Shown here one piece after another: positions 10,512 to 20,226 of a stretch of DNA of 64,000 bases. This DNA is from Granulicella sp. (GTDB lineage: Bacteria > Acidobacteriota > Terriglobia > Terriglobales > Acidobacteriaceae): positions 1-64,000 of the forward strand of contig DAIDKF010000011.1 in assembly GCA_027450185.1 (NCBI GenBank), in the 5' to 3' direction. The notes below the pieces were generated by a model, which saw only the letters and a list, made by a program, of their open reading frames with translations, did not search any database and was not told where the DNA came from. A program made the position numbers and the translations under genes. Within the stretch, counting starts at the first letter, position 1, and every line of letters starts with the position of its first letter.

Positions 10512-10555
10512 CAAAAAATCAAACAAATAGAGCGGTCCGCACTCTCTCACCAGGT

Positions 10556-12439
10556 TCACAAAGCTTGAGGAATCTTTGTTACTTGCGTGGCTGCACCGTG
10601 CTTTTGTGCGGCCGCGAGCGCCTTTGAAAGAGCGCTATCCCCTCTCCTCAGCAGTTCGGTCGGGTGGCCTTCTCCTACAATTCGCCCTTGATCGATGCAG
10701 ATCACGTGATCAGAGTTGAGGATGGTTTCGGTCCGATGCGTGATCAGCAGAACAGTGCGTCCTTGAAAATGCTCGTGGATTCTTTGGCGCACGCGCTGCT
10801 CCATTGCAAGATCCATGGCACTCATCGCTTCATCCAGGATGAGGAACATTGGATCGTGGATGGCCGCACGCGCTAATCCAATGCGTTGACGCTGCCCTCC
10901 TGAAAATCGCTGGCCCTGTTGCCCGACCCAGGTCTTGTAGCCGTCCGGCAACGCGTTAAATATCTCCGAAAGCTCCGCAAGCTCGAAAGCAGAGGAGATC
11001 GTCTCTTCAGAGGCATGTACGTTCGCCAACTTAATGTTGTCGAGCACCGTTCCCTCGATCAACTCCACATCCTGCCCCGCAACCGCGACAAGCTTCAGCC
11101 ATTCGTTGCGGCTGACATGGTTCAGGGGCGTGTCGTCTGCATAAATCGTACCTCGATCAGGCTCATAGAGGCGTAGTAGAAGGTTGACAATGGTGGTCTT
11201 GCCTGAGCCACTTGCGCCGACAAGCGCAGTGGTAACACCCGCTGGAATTTCAAAGCTGACTTGTTCCAGCGTGGGCGTATCACCGCGCGGATAGCTGAAC
11301 GTGACTCCTTCGAAGCGAATGCTGCGCCGGATGGAGTGGATCGCAATGCCAGGGGACGATGCGGCTTGTTCCCGGCCGGCTTCGAGGACAGACCGAAGCG
11401 ACTGAAACTGAGGTTCCAACTGTAGAAGCTTCAGCCGTGTGCCTTCCAGCTCGCGTACGTGCGGCTGGAGCCGATACAGCAGCGCCACGCAGGTAAGTAC
11501 CGTGGCAAATGTGACACCGAACGATTGCGCTCCGATGATCAGGATGCCGAGAATGACCAGATAGCCCACCTCTGTCAGTGGGTCCAGCAGCAAGATAAGC
11601 TGTAGCTCCTTCACGTTGATATCGCGAGCTTCTGCAGAAGATTGTTCGAACCTGTTCTGAAACGTCTGCTCTTGACCAAAGGCGCGAATGATACGCAAGC
11701 CTTGGAGGGTCACCATCATGTGATCCCACATATCGCGATTGATGCGCTTGACGTCTTTGCCGATGGCGCTGGCACGGGATGACAAAAGGCGAAGCAGAAA
11801 GGAGAGCAGGAAGGAGCCAGCCAGAGCACAGAGCATGATCTTCCACGAGAGCAAGGCAAGAAGCGCTCCGAGGATGAGGATGAACGTCAGATTGACCAGC
11901 ATGCGGGTGAGGCTCGTATACGCAGATGCGAACAGGGGAACCTCGCGTCCGAGGATTTCAACCAACTCTGCCTGCTCATGCTGCCGCATGAATCCATACG
12001 GGAGGCCAAGGTATAAACGGTGCACGCGGTTGCGCGTGATCTGGCTTATCTGCTCGCTGATGTGAGACGTGGCGATAGCATACGCATAGGCCAGGCCTCC
12101 GCGGATGATGATCAAGAGAACAAAGACCGCAGCGATCTCCCGGGAGCTGTGAAATTTCAGGATGAGATGACGCAGCACAAAGCTCAATGGACCGCCATTC
12201 GATACGAGTACGTCGAGCTTATTCATCACCGAATAGAAGAACAGAGGAATCAACGTGATCCCAAGTGCCTCTGCCAGAGAAGAAAGAATGCCAAGGATCA
12301 CCAGGAGTGGTGCTGCCCACTTCGGCCTTGGGATGACTTGAAGAACTCCCATGAGATGAGGAAATGCCCGAAGCAGCAGCGATCCACGCTGATTGTTGTC
12401 GTCGCGCATGTGGCTTTGGTCCGTTCTATCGAAGGTCAA
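10556..12439 (-). CDS. ABC exporter, fused TM and ATP-binding domains (MsbA-like)
   Basis: N-terminal TM domain, Walker A GASGSGKTT, signature FSGGQRQRIGLARA, Walker B LILDEAMSAMD. Confidence 0.92.
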   Translation of the reverse strand: MTFDRTDQSHMRDDNNQRGSLLLRAFPHLMGVLQVIPRPKWAAPLLVILGILSSLAEALGITLIPLFFYSVMNKLDVLVSNGGPLSFVLRHLILKFHSSREIAAVFVLLIIIRGGLAYAYAIATSHISEQISQITRNRVHRLYLGLPYGFMRQHEQAELVEILGREVPLFASAYTSLTRMLVNLTFILILGALLALLSWKIMLCALAGSFLLSFLLRLLSSRASAIGKDVKRINRDMWDHMMVTLQGLRIIRAFGQEQTFQNRFEQSSAEARDINVKELQLILLLDPLTEVGYLVILGILIIGAQSFGVTFATVLTCVALLYRLQPHVRELEGTRLKLLQLEPQFQSLRSVLEAGREQAASSPGIAIHSIRRSIRFEGVTFSYPRGDTPTLEQVSFEIPAGVTTALVGASGSGKTTIVNLLLRLYEPDRGTIYADDTPLNHVSRNEWLKLVAVAGQDVELIEGTVLDNIKLANVHASEETISSAFELAELSEIFNALPDGYKTWVGQQGQRFSGGQRQRIGLARAAIHDPMFLILDEAMSAMDLAMEQRVRQRIHEHFQGRTVLLITHRTETILNSDHVICIDQGRIVGEGHPTELLRRGDSALSKALAAAQKHGAATQVTKIPQAL

Positions 12440-12599
12440 TTCCGCAACTCACTGTCGTATGCGATGGCTTGGACTCACAATCCCTATCATGAGGAATCTG
12501 TCGCCAGCCTCTATTTCACTCATCTTAGACGACGCTCTCGGAAGTGGACCAAAGAGCTACGGGCGCGGCTGTGAGCGCGTTTCGACATTACGGCCAATA

Positions 12600-13673
12600 T
12601 TATGGAGATGAAACGGAGACGGATGCTTTTCCATCTCGAAGCACGCGAGCCGGCCCGAGAATGCATGACCTCCGCTCTCCCCTTCTCAGCTTTTCGGATG
12701 GCAGTAAGCGGCGAACAAAGAGCGCTCCACCTCCCACCACAGCAACCATCTTGCAGAGGTTCTGAAGGAGCGTCATTCCGATCGCGACGAGAAGAAGAAC
12801 AACACCCCGCTTTCTATAAATGAAGCGAAAGAGCCCTGCATCCATACTGAGTGCCAGCGCGATGAGCGCAGATGAAACAATCAGCCAGTGGATCGAGTGA
12901 AAGCTGGCTGCAAGGGCAACCAGAGCAAATGCCGTAAGCGCCACTGCGATCCGATGTCGTCGTGTAATGTTCAGGTCATCAGGGAGCTTTCTGCGTTCAA
13001 TGAGAAGCGCCATCCATGGAATCCCTCGATCTCTGATATCGGTCATAATTGCTTTTCGTACCGTCCAGCACTTCGTGTGTGTCACGCAGATTTCGGGGTC
13101 CAGCAGGATTCGTGCTCCATGATCTGTAAGGCGGTATCCCAATTCAATGTCTTCGATACTTGGCCGGGTGTAGCGCTCATCAAAGCCATTGACCGCGAGG
13201 AATGCGTCGCGGCGTACCGCGCCACAACCGCTCCAGAAGGTGAGTGCGGAGTGTTTCGCGGATTGATGCACATAGCAATGCGCAAGATTTCGATATTGTG
13301 AGCAAAGTCCTGACTCGCGTGGCGTGTCGTCATAGGAGCCAAAGACACCTGTGAGACCTGATCGGGAAGCAAGACGTTCTATCATCTGTTCAACAGTATT
13401 TGCGTGCACGCACGTGTCGGCGTCGAGAAAGATGAGCAGCTCGCTGTTTGCTAGCAGTGCACCTTGATTACGGCAGGCTCCGGGCCCGATATTGCGCGGC
13501 ATCGAAATGATATGCGCGCCATAGCTCTCTGCAAGGGACGCGCTATCATCAGTAGATCCATCATCTACAACAATGAGTTCATCGGGCTGTCTGGTTCCAA
13601 GGGAAAGGGCAAGAAGGGTGTCACCCAGCAAGCGGCTGGAGTTATAGACGGGGATGATGACCGTAACAGTCAT
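12600..13673 (-). CDS. Glycosyltransferase family 2
   Basis: MTVTVIIPVYNSSRLLGDTLLALSLGTRQPDELIVVDDGSTDDSASLAESYG; C-terminal TM segments; start moved to internal Met. Confidence 0.9.
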   Translation of the reverse strand: MTVTVIIPVYNSSRLLGDTLLALSLGTRQPDELIVVDDGSTDDSASLAESYGAHIISMPRNIGPGACRNQGALLANSELLIFLDADTCVHANTVEQMIERLASRSGLTGVFGSYDDTPRESGLCSQYRNLAHCYVHQSAKHSALTFWSGCGAVRRDAFLAVNGFDERYTRPSIEDIELGYRLTDHGARILLDPEICVTHTKCWTVRKAIMTDIRDRGIPWMALLIERRKLPDDLNITRRHRIAVALTAFALVALAASFHSIHWLIVSSALIALALSMDAGLFRFIYRKRGVVLLLVAIGMTLLQNLCKMVAVVGGGALFVRRLLPSEKLRRGERRSCILGPARVLRDGKASVSVSSP

Positions 13674-15262
13674 TGGTTGTGCCCCTGTGAACCAAAAGGC
13701 TGATAGAACGCTTCGCAGATCACGGGAGCGCTCTGGTCCGGGTAATAGGTTTGACCGCAAACCGAGTTTGCTCGCTTGTAACCTAACGCTTCCAGGCGTC
13801 TCTCCTCGATTTCTGCACCATGATCGCCAGCCGTCTCTTCAACTACAACCACCGCAGCATGATGGTCTGAATCTGCGAGATATCTCGCACGCACATCGTC
13901 GTCTCCACCCCAGAACCAGAACCTATGAATTTTGTTGTTGATAGGCTCTGTCATGAAATAGGGTTCAACTCCGGTGATGAAATACGGCAATGATTCTTCA
14001 TCTTCCGCCTTGTCAGGGACGGCAATATCCACTCTATTTCCCTGCATGAGATACCGCTGCACGATCGTCGCGCCATCTTGACTAGCAGAATATGGCATCG
14101 ATGCACCCCACCGCACGGCGTTGACCGTCCAGACAAGCTGATTGGCTATACACAACACCACGGCAAGTAGCAACGATATCTCGATCAAATTTTCTTTCCA
14201 GAATTCAGTTTTGTTTGCAGGCCAGGTCACCCACCATACAAACAGGAAGATCGCCCAAAGTAACCCAGCATGGTAAAAGTTGTAATAACTGTACATGCAC
14301 ACAATTCCTGGAAAGATCGCCGGCAGAATATATCGCAATCGATGCTGGCGGCCCAGCCTCCACACAAGCAGCACCCAGGCCATGATCCCCAAAGATAAGT
14401 TGCTCGTTAGGCCATAGCGGAGAACATAGACAAACCGAATCCATGTAGATAAAACGACCTTTACATAAAATGGCAAAGTTTTTATCCAGTGATGATTTCC
14501 CCCTCCGCCTGTGGCAATTGAGTAAGGCATTTTCCTGGCAAGCACCCACCATCCTGCGTCCGGAGCAGGCACCAGGCACCAGAGCGCGAATCCCAGCATC
14601 CCCGCAAACAGCGCGGCAGAGGCCAGCCATCGTCTCCAGTGTTGCTGCTCAAGGCTCTGAATGCTGTACCACTCGATCGCCAAGACCAATCCCAATGCCA
14701 TTGCAACCGCAGATCCGTGTAATGTAACGTTCGCCAGCAATCCCAGAAGAAAACTCAAGGCAATTGGATGCTTTCGTCGCGCGGGCCATATGGAAGCGAG
14801 CGCAAATAATATTGCCGGGATTAGAACATAGCTCCGCGCAACCACGGCATATTGAAAGGCAAAGAAGAACGTAAAAGGCAACAGGATTCTCACCGCAAGG
14901 GGAAAGGGAGCCTTGAGCACCAGGATCACCATCGAAACCAAAGCAACTACAGCGACAAACCAGCGCATTCCATAGTAGGTCACATGCAGTCGATCCAGCA
15001 GCCATAATAAGAAATGCCATAGCCCGGGCGAGCATTCATAGTGGATATACGTCCCGAAGAGGCTCTTCAGACTTAAGCTTGCTGCAAGTTCCCACGCCTG
15101 CGCCTCATCGGCCCACGGTGCATGACGTGGTATCAGGTAGATGAGCAGCGCTGCATAGAGAGCCAGGCTGAACGCCACCACAATTCTTTCCAGCCGCAAG
15201 GGGAGCTTTCTTGCGTTGAGACGATCGGTGACCGATTGCAGGATGAGCGAAGCTCGATTCAT
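13670..15262 (-). CDS. Multipass membrane glycosyltransferase-like protein (PMT/ArnT-type topology)
   Basis: 530 aa, about 10 hydrophobic segments, N-terminal YLIPRHAPWADEAQAWELA resembles the GT39/GT83 first-loop acidic motif. Confidence 0.7.
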   Translation of the reverse strand: MNRASLILQSVTDRLNARKLPLRLERIVVAFSLALYAALLIYLIPRHAPWADEAQAWELAASLSLKSLFGTYIHYECSPGLWHFLLWLLDRLHVTYYGMRWFVAVVALVSMVILVLKAPFPLAVRILLPFTFFFAFQYAVVARSYVLIPAILFALASIWPARRKHPIALSFLLGLLANVTLHGSAVAMALGLVLAIEWYSIQSLEQQHWRRWLASAALFAGMLGFALWCLVPAPDAGWWVLARKMPYSIATGGGGNHHWIKTLPFYVKVVLSTWIRFVYVLRYGLTSNLSLGIMAWVLLVWRLGRQHRLRYILPAIFPGIVCMYSYYNFYHAGLLWAIFLFVWWVTWPANKTEFWKENLIEISLLLAVVLCIANQLVWTVNAVRWGASMPYSASQDGATIVQRYLMQGNRVDIAVPDKAEDEESLPYFITGVEPYFMTEPINNKIHRFWFWGGDDDVRARYLADSDHHAAVVVVEETAGDHGAEIEERRLEALGYKRANSVCGQTYYPDQSAPVICEAFYQPFGSQGHNQ

Positions 15263-15403
15263 GATCGCGAATCCTCAACACCAGACTCCACGGGCATTTT
15301 GAATATGGTTCGTCGAAGGCCGATCATGTTGTGCACGCCCTCCGGTGCTTCGCATGGAGCGCGATCCTGTGCCAGACGTACGCAAAAGCTGGACGGCATC
15401 GAG

Positions 15404-16375
15404 TCACACGTTAAGCCTGCTGCGAGCCGACTTTATGACCGAACCCACAATGTTTGGCAAACTGGAAGCGACCGGCTCCCAATTCAATAGTTTTGTGGCC
15501 TTGGAAATATCGGATACCGAGTGTGCGGGGTCCCCAGGGCGCGGAAGACGAGGATAGTATTTGACACGCGACCCAAGTTCCTTGCTCACTTCGTCGATGA
15601 TCTGAAGGACCGAAACACCAATCCCTGATCCGATATTGAGGACTTCTCCCGCATCCACCGCTCGCACATGAGAAAGTGCCTTGAGGTTGGCATGCGCTAC
15701 ATCGTCCACATGAATAAAGTCGCGCACTGCGCTTCCATCCGCCGTCGAAAACTCCGTACCAAATACCTCCAACCTTGTCTCGTCGCTGATCCCGGAGTGA
15801 ACGACTCGTGGAATGATTCGAACAGAAGAAGAAATCTCTTCGCCGAGCCCATCTTTCGCTCCGGCCACGTTGAAGTAGCGCAGTGCCAGCCACCGCAAGC
15901 CAAAGGTGCGCTGATACCATGGAAGAATCCTTTCCGTCTGCAACTTGGACTCACCGTAAGGGCTCACAGGCGTAACGGCATCCTCCTCATGCGCCGACAG
16001 CGATCCGGAGTTTCCATATACAGAGCAGCTTGAGGCAAAGACGAATTGCCTGACACCTTCTGCGGTCATCGCCTCAAGCAGTCGAAGACTGCCACCGACA
16101 TTGTTGGCGAAGTATAAGTCTGGTCGAACCATCGATTCTCCCACCTGCACATATGCCGCCAGATGCAAAACGGAGGTTATGGAATGCTGTCGAATAATCG
16201 AACGGACCAGAGGCACATCGGCAATGTCCCCCTGAAGAACGGTTCCCCACTGCGCATTCTCCCTTCGGCCATTGGCGAGATTGTCCAAAATGACAACCTC
16301 CAAACCAGATTCATGGAAGAGCTTCGCCGTATGACTGCCTATGAAACCGAGGCCGCCTGTGATCAGAATGGACAT
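15404..16375 (-). CDS. galE: UDP-glucose 4-epimerase
   Basis: MSILITGGLGFIGSHTAKLFHESGLEVVILDNL, SSCSVYGN, YGESK, FIHVDDVAHA (extended SDR). Confidence 0.9.
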   Translation of the reverse strand: MSILITGGLGFIGSHTAKLFHESGLEVVILDNLANGRRENAQWGTVLQGDIADVPLVRSIIRQHSITSVLHLAAYVQVGESMVRPDLYFANNVGGSLRLLEAMTAEGVRQFVFASSCSVYGNSGSLSAHEEDAVTPVSPYGESKLQTERILPWYQRTFGLRWLALRYFNVAGAKDGLGEEISSSVRIIPRVVHSGISDETRLEVFGTEFSTADGSAVRDFIHVDDVAHANLKALSHVRAVDAGEVLNIGSGIGVSVLQIIDEVSKELGSRVKYYPRLPRPGDPAHSVSDISKATKLLNWEPVASSLPNIVGSVIKSARSRLNV

Positions 16376-16492
16376 TATGGCCTACACCCGCCCCAGGCAT
16401 TGACCAGCGACACGTACTCCCATTTGCTTGAGTGCGATATCTTGAATGCTGATCATATTTGAACTCAATGTAACATACTATGAGTCATCACC

Positions 16493-17500
16493 ATGAGCCC
16501 CACAATCCATGACCCGCTGGTCTCGGTGATCCTTCCGGTCTACAACGGTGCTGAATTTATTGGCCTGGCGATTGAATCAGCGCTGCGTCAGACTTATCGG
16601 CATCTTGAGATCATCGCAGTGGACGATGGCTCCTCCGACCAGACGCTGGCGATTCTTAAGCGCTACGCAATCGAAGATCCGCGAATCGTTGTCGTGAGCC
16701 AGAAAAACGGTGGCGTTGCCCGCGCTCGAAACCGTGGATTGATGGAGGCAAAGGGCGATCTGGTTGCGCCACTCGACGCAGACGATCTGTGGGAGCCTAC
16801 CAAGATTGATCGTCAGGTGCAGCAACTGCAGCGCTCCGGAGAGCGGGCAGGTTTGGTTTACTCGTGGTGGGTTTGGATTGATCCGATCGGAGCGGTACTC
16901 GATCGATCGCCCGCCTGGGCGATCGAAGGGGATGTATTTGAAAAGCTTCTTCAGATCAATTTCACCGGAAACGCAAGCGTTCCCCTCTTTCGCCGGCATT
17001 GCGTGGAGGAGGTGGGCGGCTATAACGAAGATCTTGCTGCGGCCAACGCTGGCGGATGTGAAGATTGGGAGTTGGCCTTGCGAATCGCAGAGCGATACGA
17101 GATCGCCGTGGTCAAGGAGCTGCTCGTTGGGTACCGTCGGCGTCCGGGCAGCATGAGCACGGCGTGCGAAACCATGTCGAGGTCGCAGCAAAGGGTGATG
17201 GAGTCCATGCATCGGCTGAGGCCGGGTATGGACCCATGCATATTTCGTCGAGCCACCTCACAATTCAATCTGTATCTTTCGGGATTGAGTTTCTGGTCTG
17301 GAAATCTTGCCGAGGCTGTGCGATGGGGTCTGCGCTCAGGCATCAAACTTCCGTTTCAGGTTGCTCCGTACGTCTTCCTGATGTTTCTCAACCTGCGCCG
17401 ACGTAGTAAAAGGATGCACATCATGCTTCCCGGCGTTGCGCTCGACGCAAGAGTTATTCCTCCTGCACTTCTGCCGTATGACCGTATCCATACAGCTTGA
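16493..17500 (+). CDS. Glycosyltransferase family 2
   Basis: PLVSVILPVYNGAEFIGLAIESALRQTYRHLEIIAVDDGSSDQT...LDADDLW. Confidence 0.92.
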   Translation: MSPTIHDPLVSVILPVYNGAEFIGLAIESALRQTYRHLEIIAVDDGSSDQTLAILKRYAIEDPRIVVVSQKNGGVARARNRGLMEAKGDLVAPLDADDLWEPTKIDRQVQQLQRSGERAGLVYSWWVWIDPIGAVLDRSPAWAIEGDVFEKLLQINFTGNASVPLFRRHCVEEVGGYNEDLAAANAGGCEDWELALRIAERYEIAVVKELLVGYRRRPGSMSTACETMSRSQQRVMESMHRLRPGMDPCIFRRATSQFNLYLSGLSFWSGNLAEAVRWGLRSGIKLPFQVAPYVFLMFLNLRRRSKRMHIMLPGVALDARVIPPALLPYDRIHTA

Positions 17501-17585
17501 CCTGAATGCAAGAACAGCAGCGCACCGGCTTCATATCGGACTCTCCTATCTCCATGCTGTCTCATTTCGCTAAGTCCAAACTCTT

Positions 17586-18605
17586 ATGAAACAAATCCGT
17601 CAAGATCAGAGGGTGAACTCGATTCTAGTGAGCGTTGTAATTCCTGCCTTCAATGCTGCAGCGACGATTGACGACACACTCAGGAGCGTTCGAAGTCAAT
17701 CGCACCGGAACCTTCAAATCGTCGTTGTCAATGACGGTTCAACCGATAACACTCTGTCGATTGCAACAAGCCATGCTGCCCAGGACCGCCGTATTCTTCT
17801 GGTTTCGCAGCAGAATGCAGGCGTAGCCGCTGCCAGAAACGCAGGCTGGCGGGCGGCCACGTCAGATTTGATCGCTTTCGTTGACGCCGACGACCTATGG
17901 GCCCCGACCAAAATCGAGCGGCAACTGGAAGTCATGCTTGCAGGTGGCGAACGCGTTGGACTGGTCTACACATGGTTCGACGTGATTGACGAACGCAATT
18001 TCATTCGGTTCAGCGTTCAAGGACAACGCATCTCTGGAAACGTGATTGACCATGCACTACGCGGAAACTTTGTAGGCAATGGAAGTTCGCCACTCATTCG
18101 GCGCATGGCGTTGCTTGAAGCAGGAGGATACGATCCGGGGCTGCTCCAACGCGGCGTCCATGGTTGCGAAGACATGTTGATGTATTACCGAATCGCAAGG
18201 CGATTTGACTTCGGTGTAGTTCCAGAGCACCTCACCGGGTATCGTGTTGTTTCGGGAAGAATGTCAAGTAATCGTCCGCGCATGTTTGCCTCGTTTCGCG
18301 CCGTTGCACAGGAGATGAACGCTGCATATCCGCAATGCCATGCCGCAATCCAATCGGGCGTCCGATCCTACTTGCAGTTTCTGATCGGCGAGGCGCTTGC
18401 TTTTCAGGATTTCGCACAAGTCTGGCCCTTGCTGTCTCCCTGGGTGCGAGAGCATCCTCTCGACCTGCTTTTCCTTCCCATTGAGATAGCTGGAACAAAG
18501 ACAAAATTTCATATTAAATGGATCGTTCGAGCTTTGATTGGTCGTCCCCGCGCCAGATACGCAAAGAGGTTTTCAATTGGAGAGCTTCAGGAGACAGTGG
18601 TCTGA
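17586..18605 (+). CDS. Glycosyltransferase family 2, paralogous to the preceding gene
   Basis: VSVVIPAFNAAATIDDTLRSVRSQSHRNLQIVVVNDGSTDNT...VDADDLWAPTKIERQ. Confidence 0.92.
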   Translation: MKQIRQDQRVNSILVSVVIPAFNAAATIDDTLRSVRSQSHRNLQIVVVNDGSTDNTLSIATSHAAQDRRILLVSQQNAGVAAARNAGWRAATSDLIAFVDADDLWAPTKIERQLEVMLAGGERVGLVYTWFDVIDERNFIRFSVQGQRISGNVIDHALRGNFVGNGSSPLIRRMALLEAGGYDPGLLQRGVHGCEDMLMYYRIARRFDFGVVPEHLTGYRVVSGRMSSNRPRMFASFRAVAQEMNAAYPQCHAAIQSGVRSYLQFLIGEALAFQDFAQVWPLLSPWVREHPLDLLFLPIEIAGTKTKFHIKWIVRALIGRPRARYAKRFSIGELQETVV

Positions 18606-18877
18606 CCGAACGATTGCAACTTTTGCATGGTCCACATATTCCCTGGCCCGTGCTGCCGCATCTACGTTTTGCCTGGTAGCGGCACTCCCAAACGTCGCCT
18701 TCACGCACTCTGGGGCTCTCCTGGCCGACCTCCTCTGATATGCTTAACCCATGCGTGTCCTTGCTTCCATTCGGACGGCAGCCCCGCAAACGTATCGTCT
18801 TTGATGGTTGAGACGAGTACGCGTAGACGTTGTAGGGGTAGGGATCGCTAAGCAGGTATGGTGTTGCTGTATAACGT

Positions 18878-18954
18878 GCGCCCGTAGCTCAGCTGGATAG
18901 AGCGGCAGCCTCCGAAGCTGTAGGTCAGAAGTTCGAATCTTCTCGGGCGCACCA
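18878..18954 (+). tRNA. tRNA-Arg (anticodon CCG)
   Basis: GCGCCCG-TA-GCTC-AGCTGGATA-GAGC-G-GCAGC-CTCCGAA-GCTGT-AGGTC-AGAAG-TTCGAAT-CTTCT-CGGGCGC-ACCA folds as a canonical cloverleaf with encoded CCA. Confidence 0.97.
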
Positions 18955-19009
18955 AACTCATCTTTCGGCCATGGAACGACTCGAACCGCCTGAGAGGTAG
19001 TTGTTATCT

Positions 19010-19085
19010 GAGTTCAAAATCCCTTTCCCCGGGCCTGTATTTCAGACCCTTCGGAAACAGGAGATTTTGAACTCTTTTATTTTTG
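19010..19085 (+). terminator. Large stem-loop with T-rich tail downstream of tRNA-Arg
   Basis: Perfect 12-bp inverted repeat GAGTTCAAAATC (19010-19021) / GATTTTGAACTC (19063-19074) with inner CCTGT/ACAGG, followed by TTTTATTTTT. Confidence 0.65.
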
Positions 19086-19139
19086 CTCGATACTGGCTCC
19101 CCGCATGGGCGTGGTGGGGGTAGCGCGTGCTCATCGGCC

Positions 19140-19910
19140 TCAGCGAGGCCGGGCGTATCTGTACAGCCAGTAGGAGTTCCATATGTACAGTGTCCACCAA
19201 TAGGCTGCACGGGGCAGGGAGAGCTTGGAGTATTCGCGGTAGATCTTCCAGGTGTCCTTCACCGCCCTTACCTTATTGGAAGATCGACTATTGGCGGAGA
19301 GACGGTAACGGCCGAGGTCGTAGGGTAGCCGGTGTCCATTCTCGCCCCGCTCGATGATGCTCAGCCAGCCGCAGAAATCCTCATGCGTGTAGCGATAGCG
19401 GTAGGGAAAATGAAAGTCTGGAACGCGATCGCGATCGATGACCATGCTAAGGCAGCCACCCGTGCCACGGCGGGTGTGCAGGGCACGCAGGTCGAGCACC
19501 TCCGGTCCTGTAATGAGCGCACCAACGAGTGCGCCGTCATGGGAGATGTGCCGGTAGTCGTGATAGATAAAGCCATAGTTGTGTGTGATCATCCACTCGA
19601 CGGCGCGGGCGAGCTTTTCCGGGTGCCACAGATCATCCGCGTCCAGAAAGGCGACAAATCGTCCTCGAGCGGCACTGAGCGCGACATTGCGGGCTGCGGA
19701 GGGCCCTTCGTTGGCAGGAGTGCGAAGGGAGCGGAAGCGTGGATCCTCGGCCGCGGCAGCCTCTACCATGGCCAGCGATGCGTCCGTCGATCCGTCATCG
19801 ACAAGTATCTGTTCCCAGTCGGTCAGCGTTTGCGCGCGAACCGTCGCAAAAGTTTCGGGCAACCAGCGTTCAGCGTTGTAGACCGGAGTGACGATCGTAA
19901 CCAGTGGCAT
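19140..19910 (-). CDS. Glycosyltransferase family 2
   Basis: MPLVTIVTPVYNAERWLPETFATVRAQTLTDWEQILVDDGSTDAS...FLDADDLWHPEKL. Confidence 0.92.
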   Translation of the reverse strand: MPLVTIVTPVYNAERWLPETFATVRAQTLTDWEQILVDDGSTDASLAMVEAAAAEDPRFRSLRTPANEGPSAARNVALSAARGRFVAFLDADDLWHPEKLARAVEWMITHNYGFIYHDYRHISHDGALVGALITGPEVLDLRALHTRRGTGGCLSMVIDRDRVPDFHFPYRYRYTHEDFCGWLSIIERGENGHRLPYDLGRYRLSANSRSSNKVRAVKDTWKIYREYSKLSLPRAAYWWTLYIWNSYWLYRYARPR

Positions 19911-20226
19911 GATAGAACCTTTCCGCGATTACCCCCACGTCGTCGGGCAGAGCGACTGGCGGCGGTTAGAACGATGGAGACATGCAGAAACTGCAATGGA
20001 CGGAGGCAGATTGAGAATAGCCGGGATGATGAAAACCACCCCCGAAAAATCTGAGCAATTGGCTTTCAGAATATTAGCCTACCAGCGAAGCTCAGTGTGT
20101 CATCGGCACTCCTCGACACGAAAACAGATGTTGACGTGGCAGATACTCCGGAGAACCTAAGCTGATCAGAGCCTCCTCAGGCAAACCAATCGCCCCTTCC
20201 TTCCAGCGAATATATATCTTGTCGAG

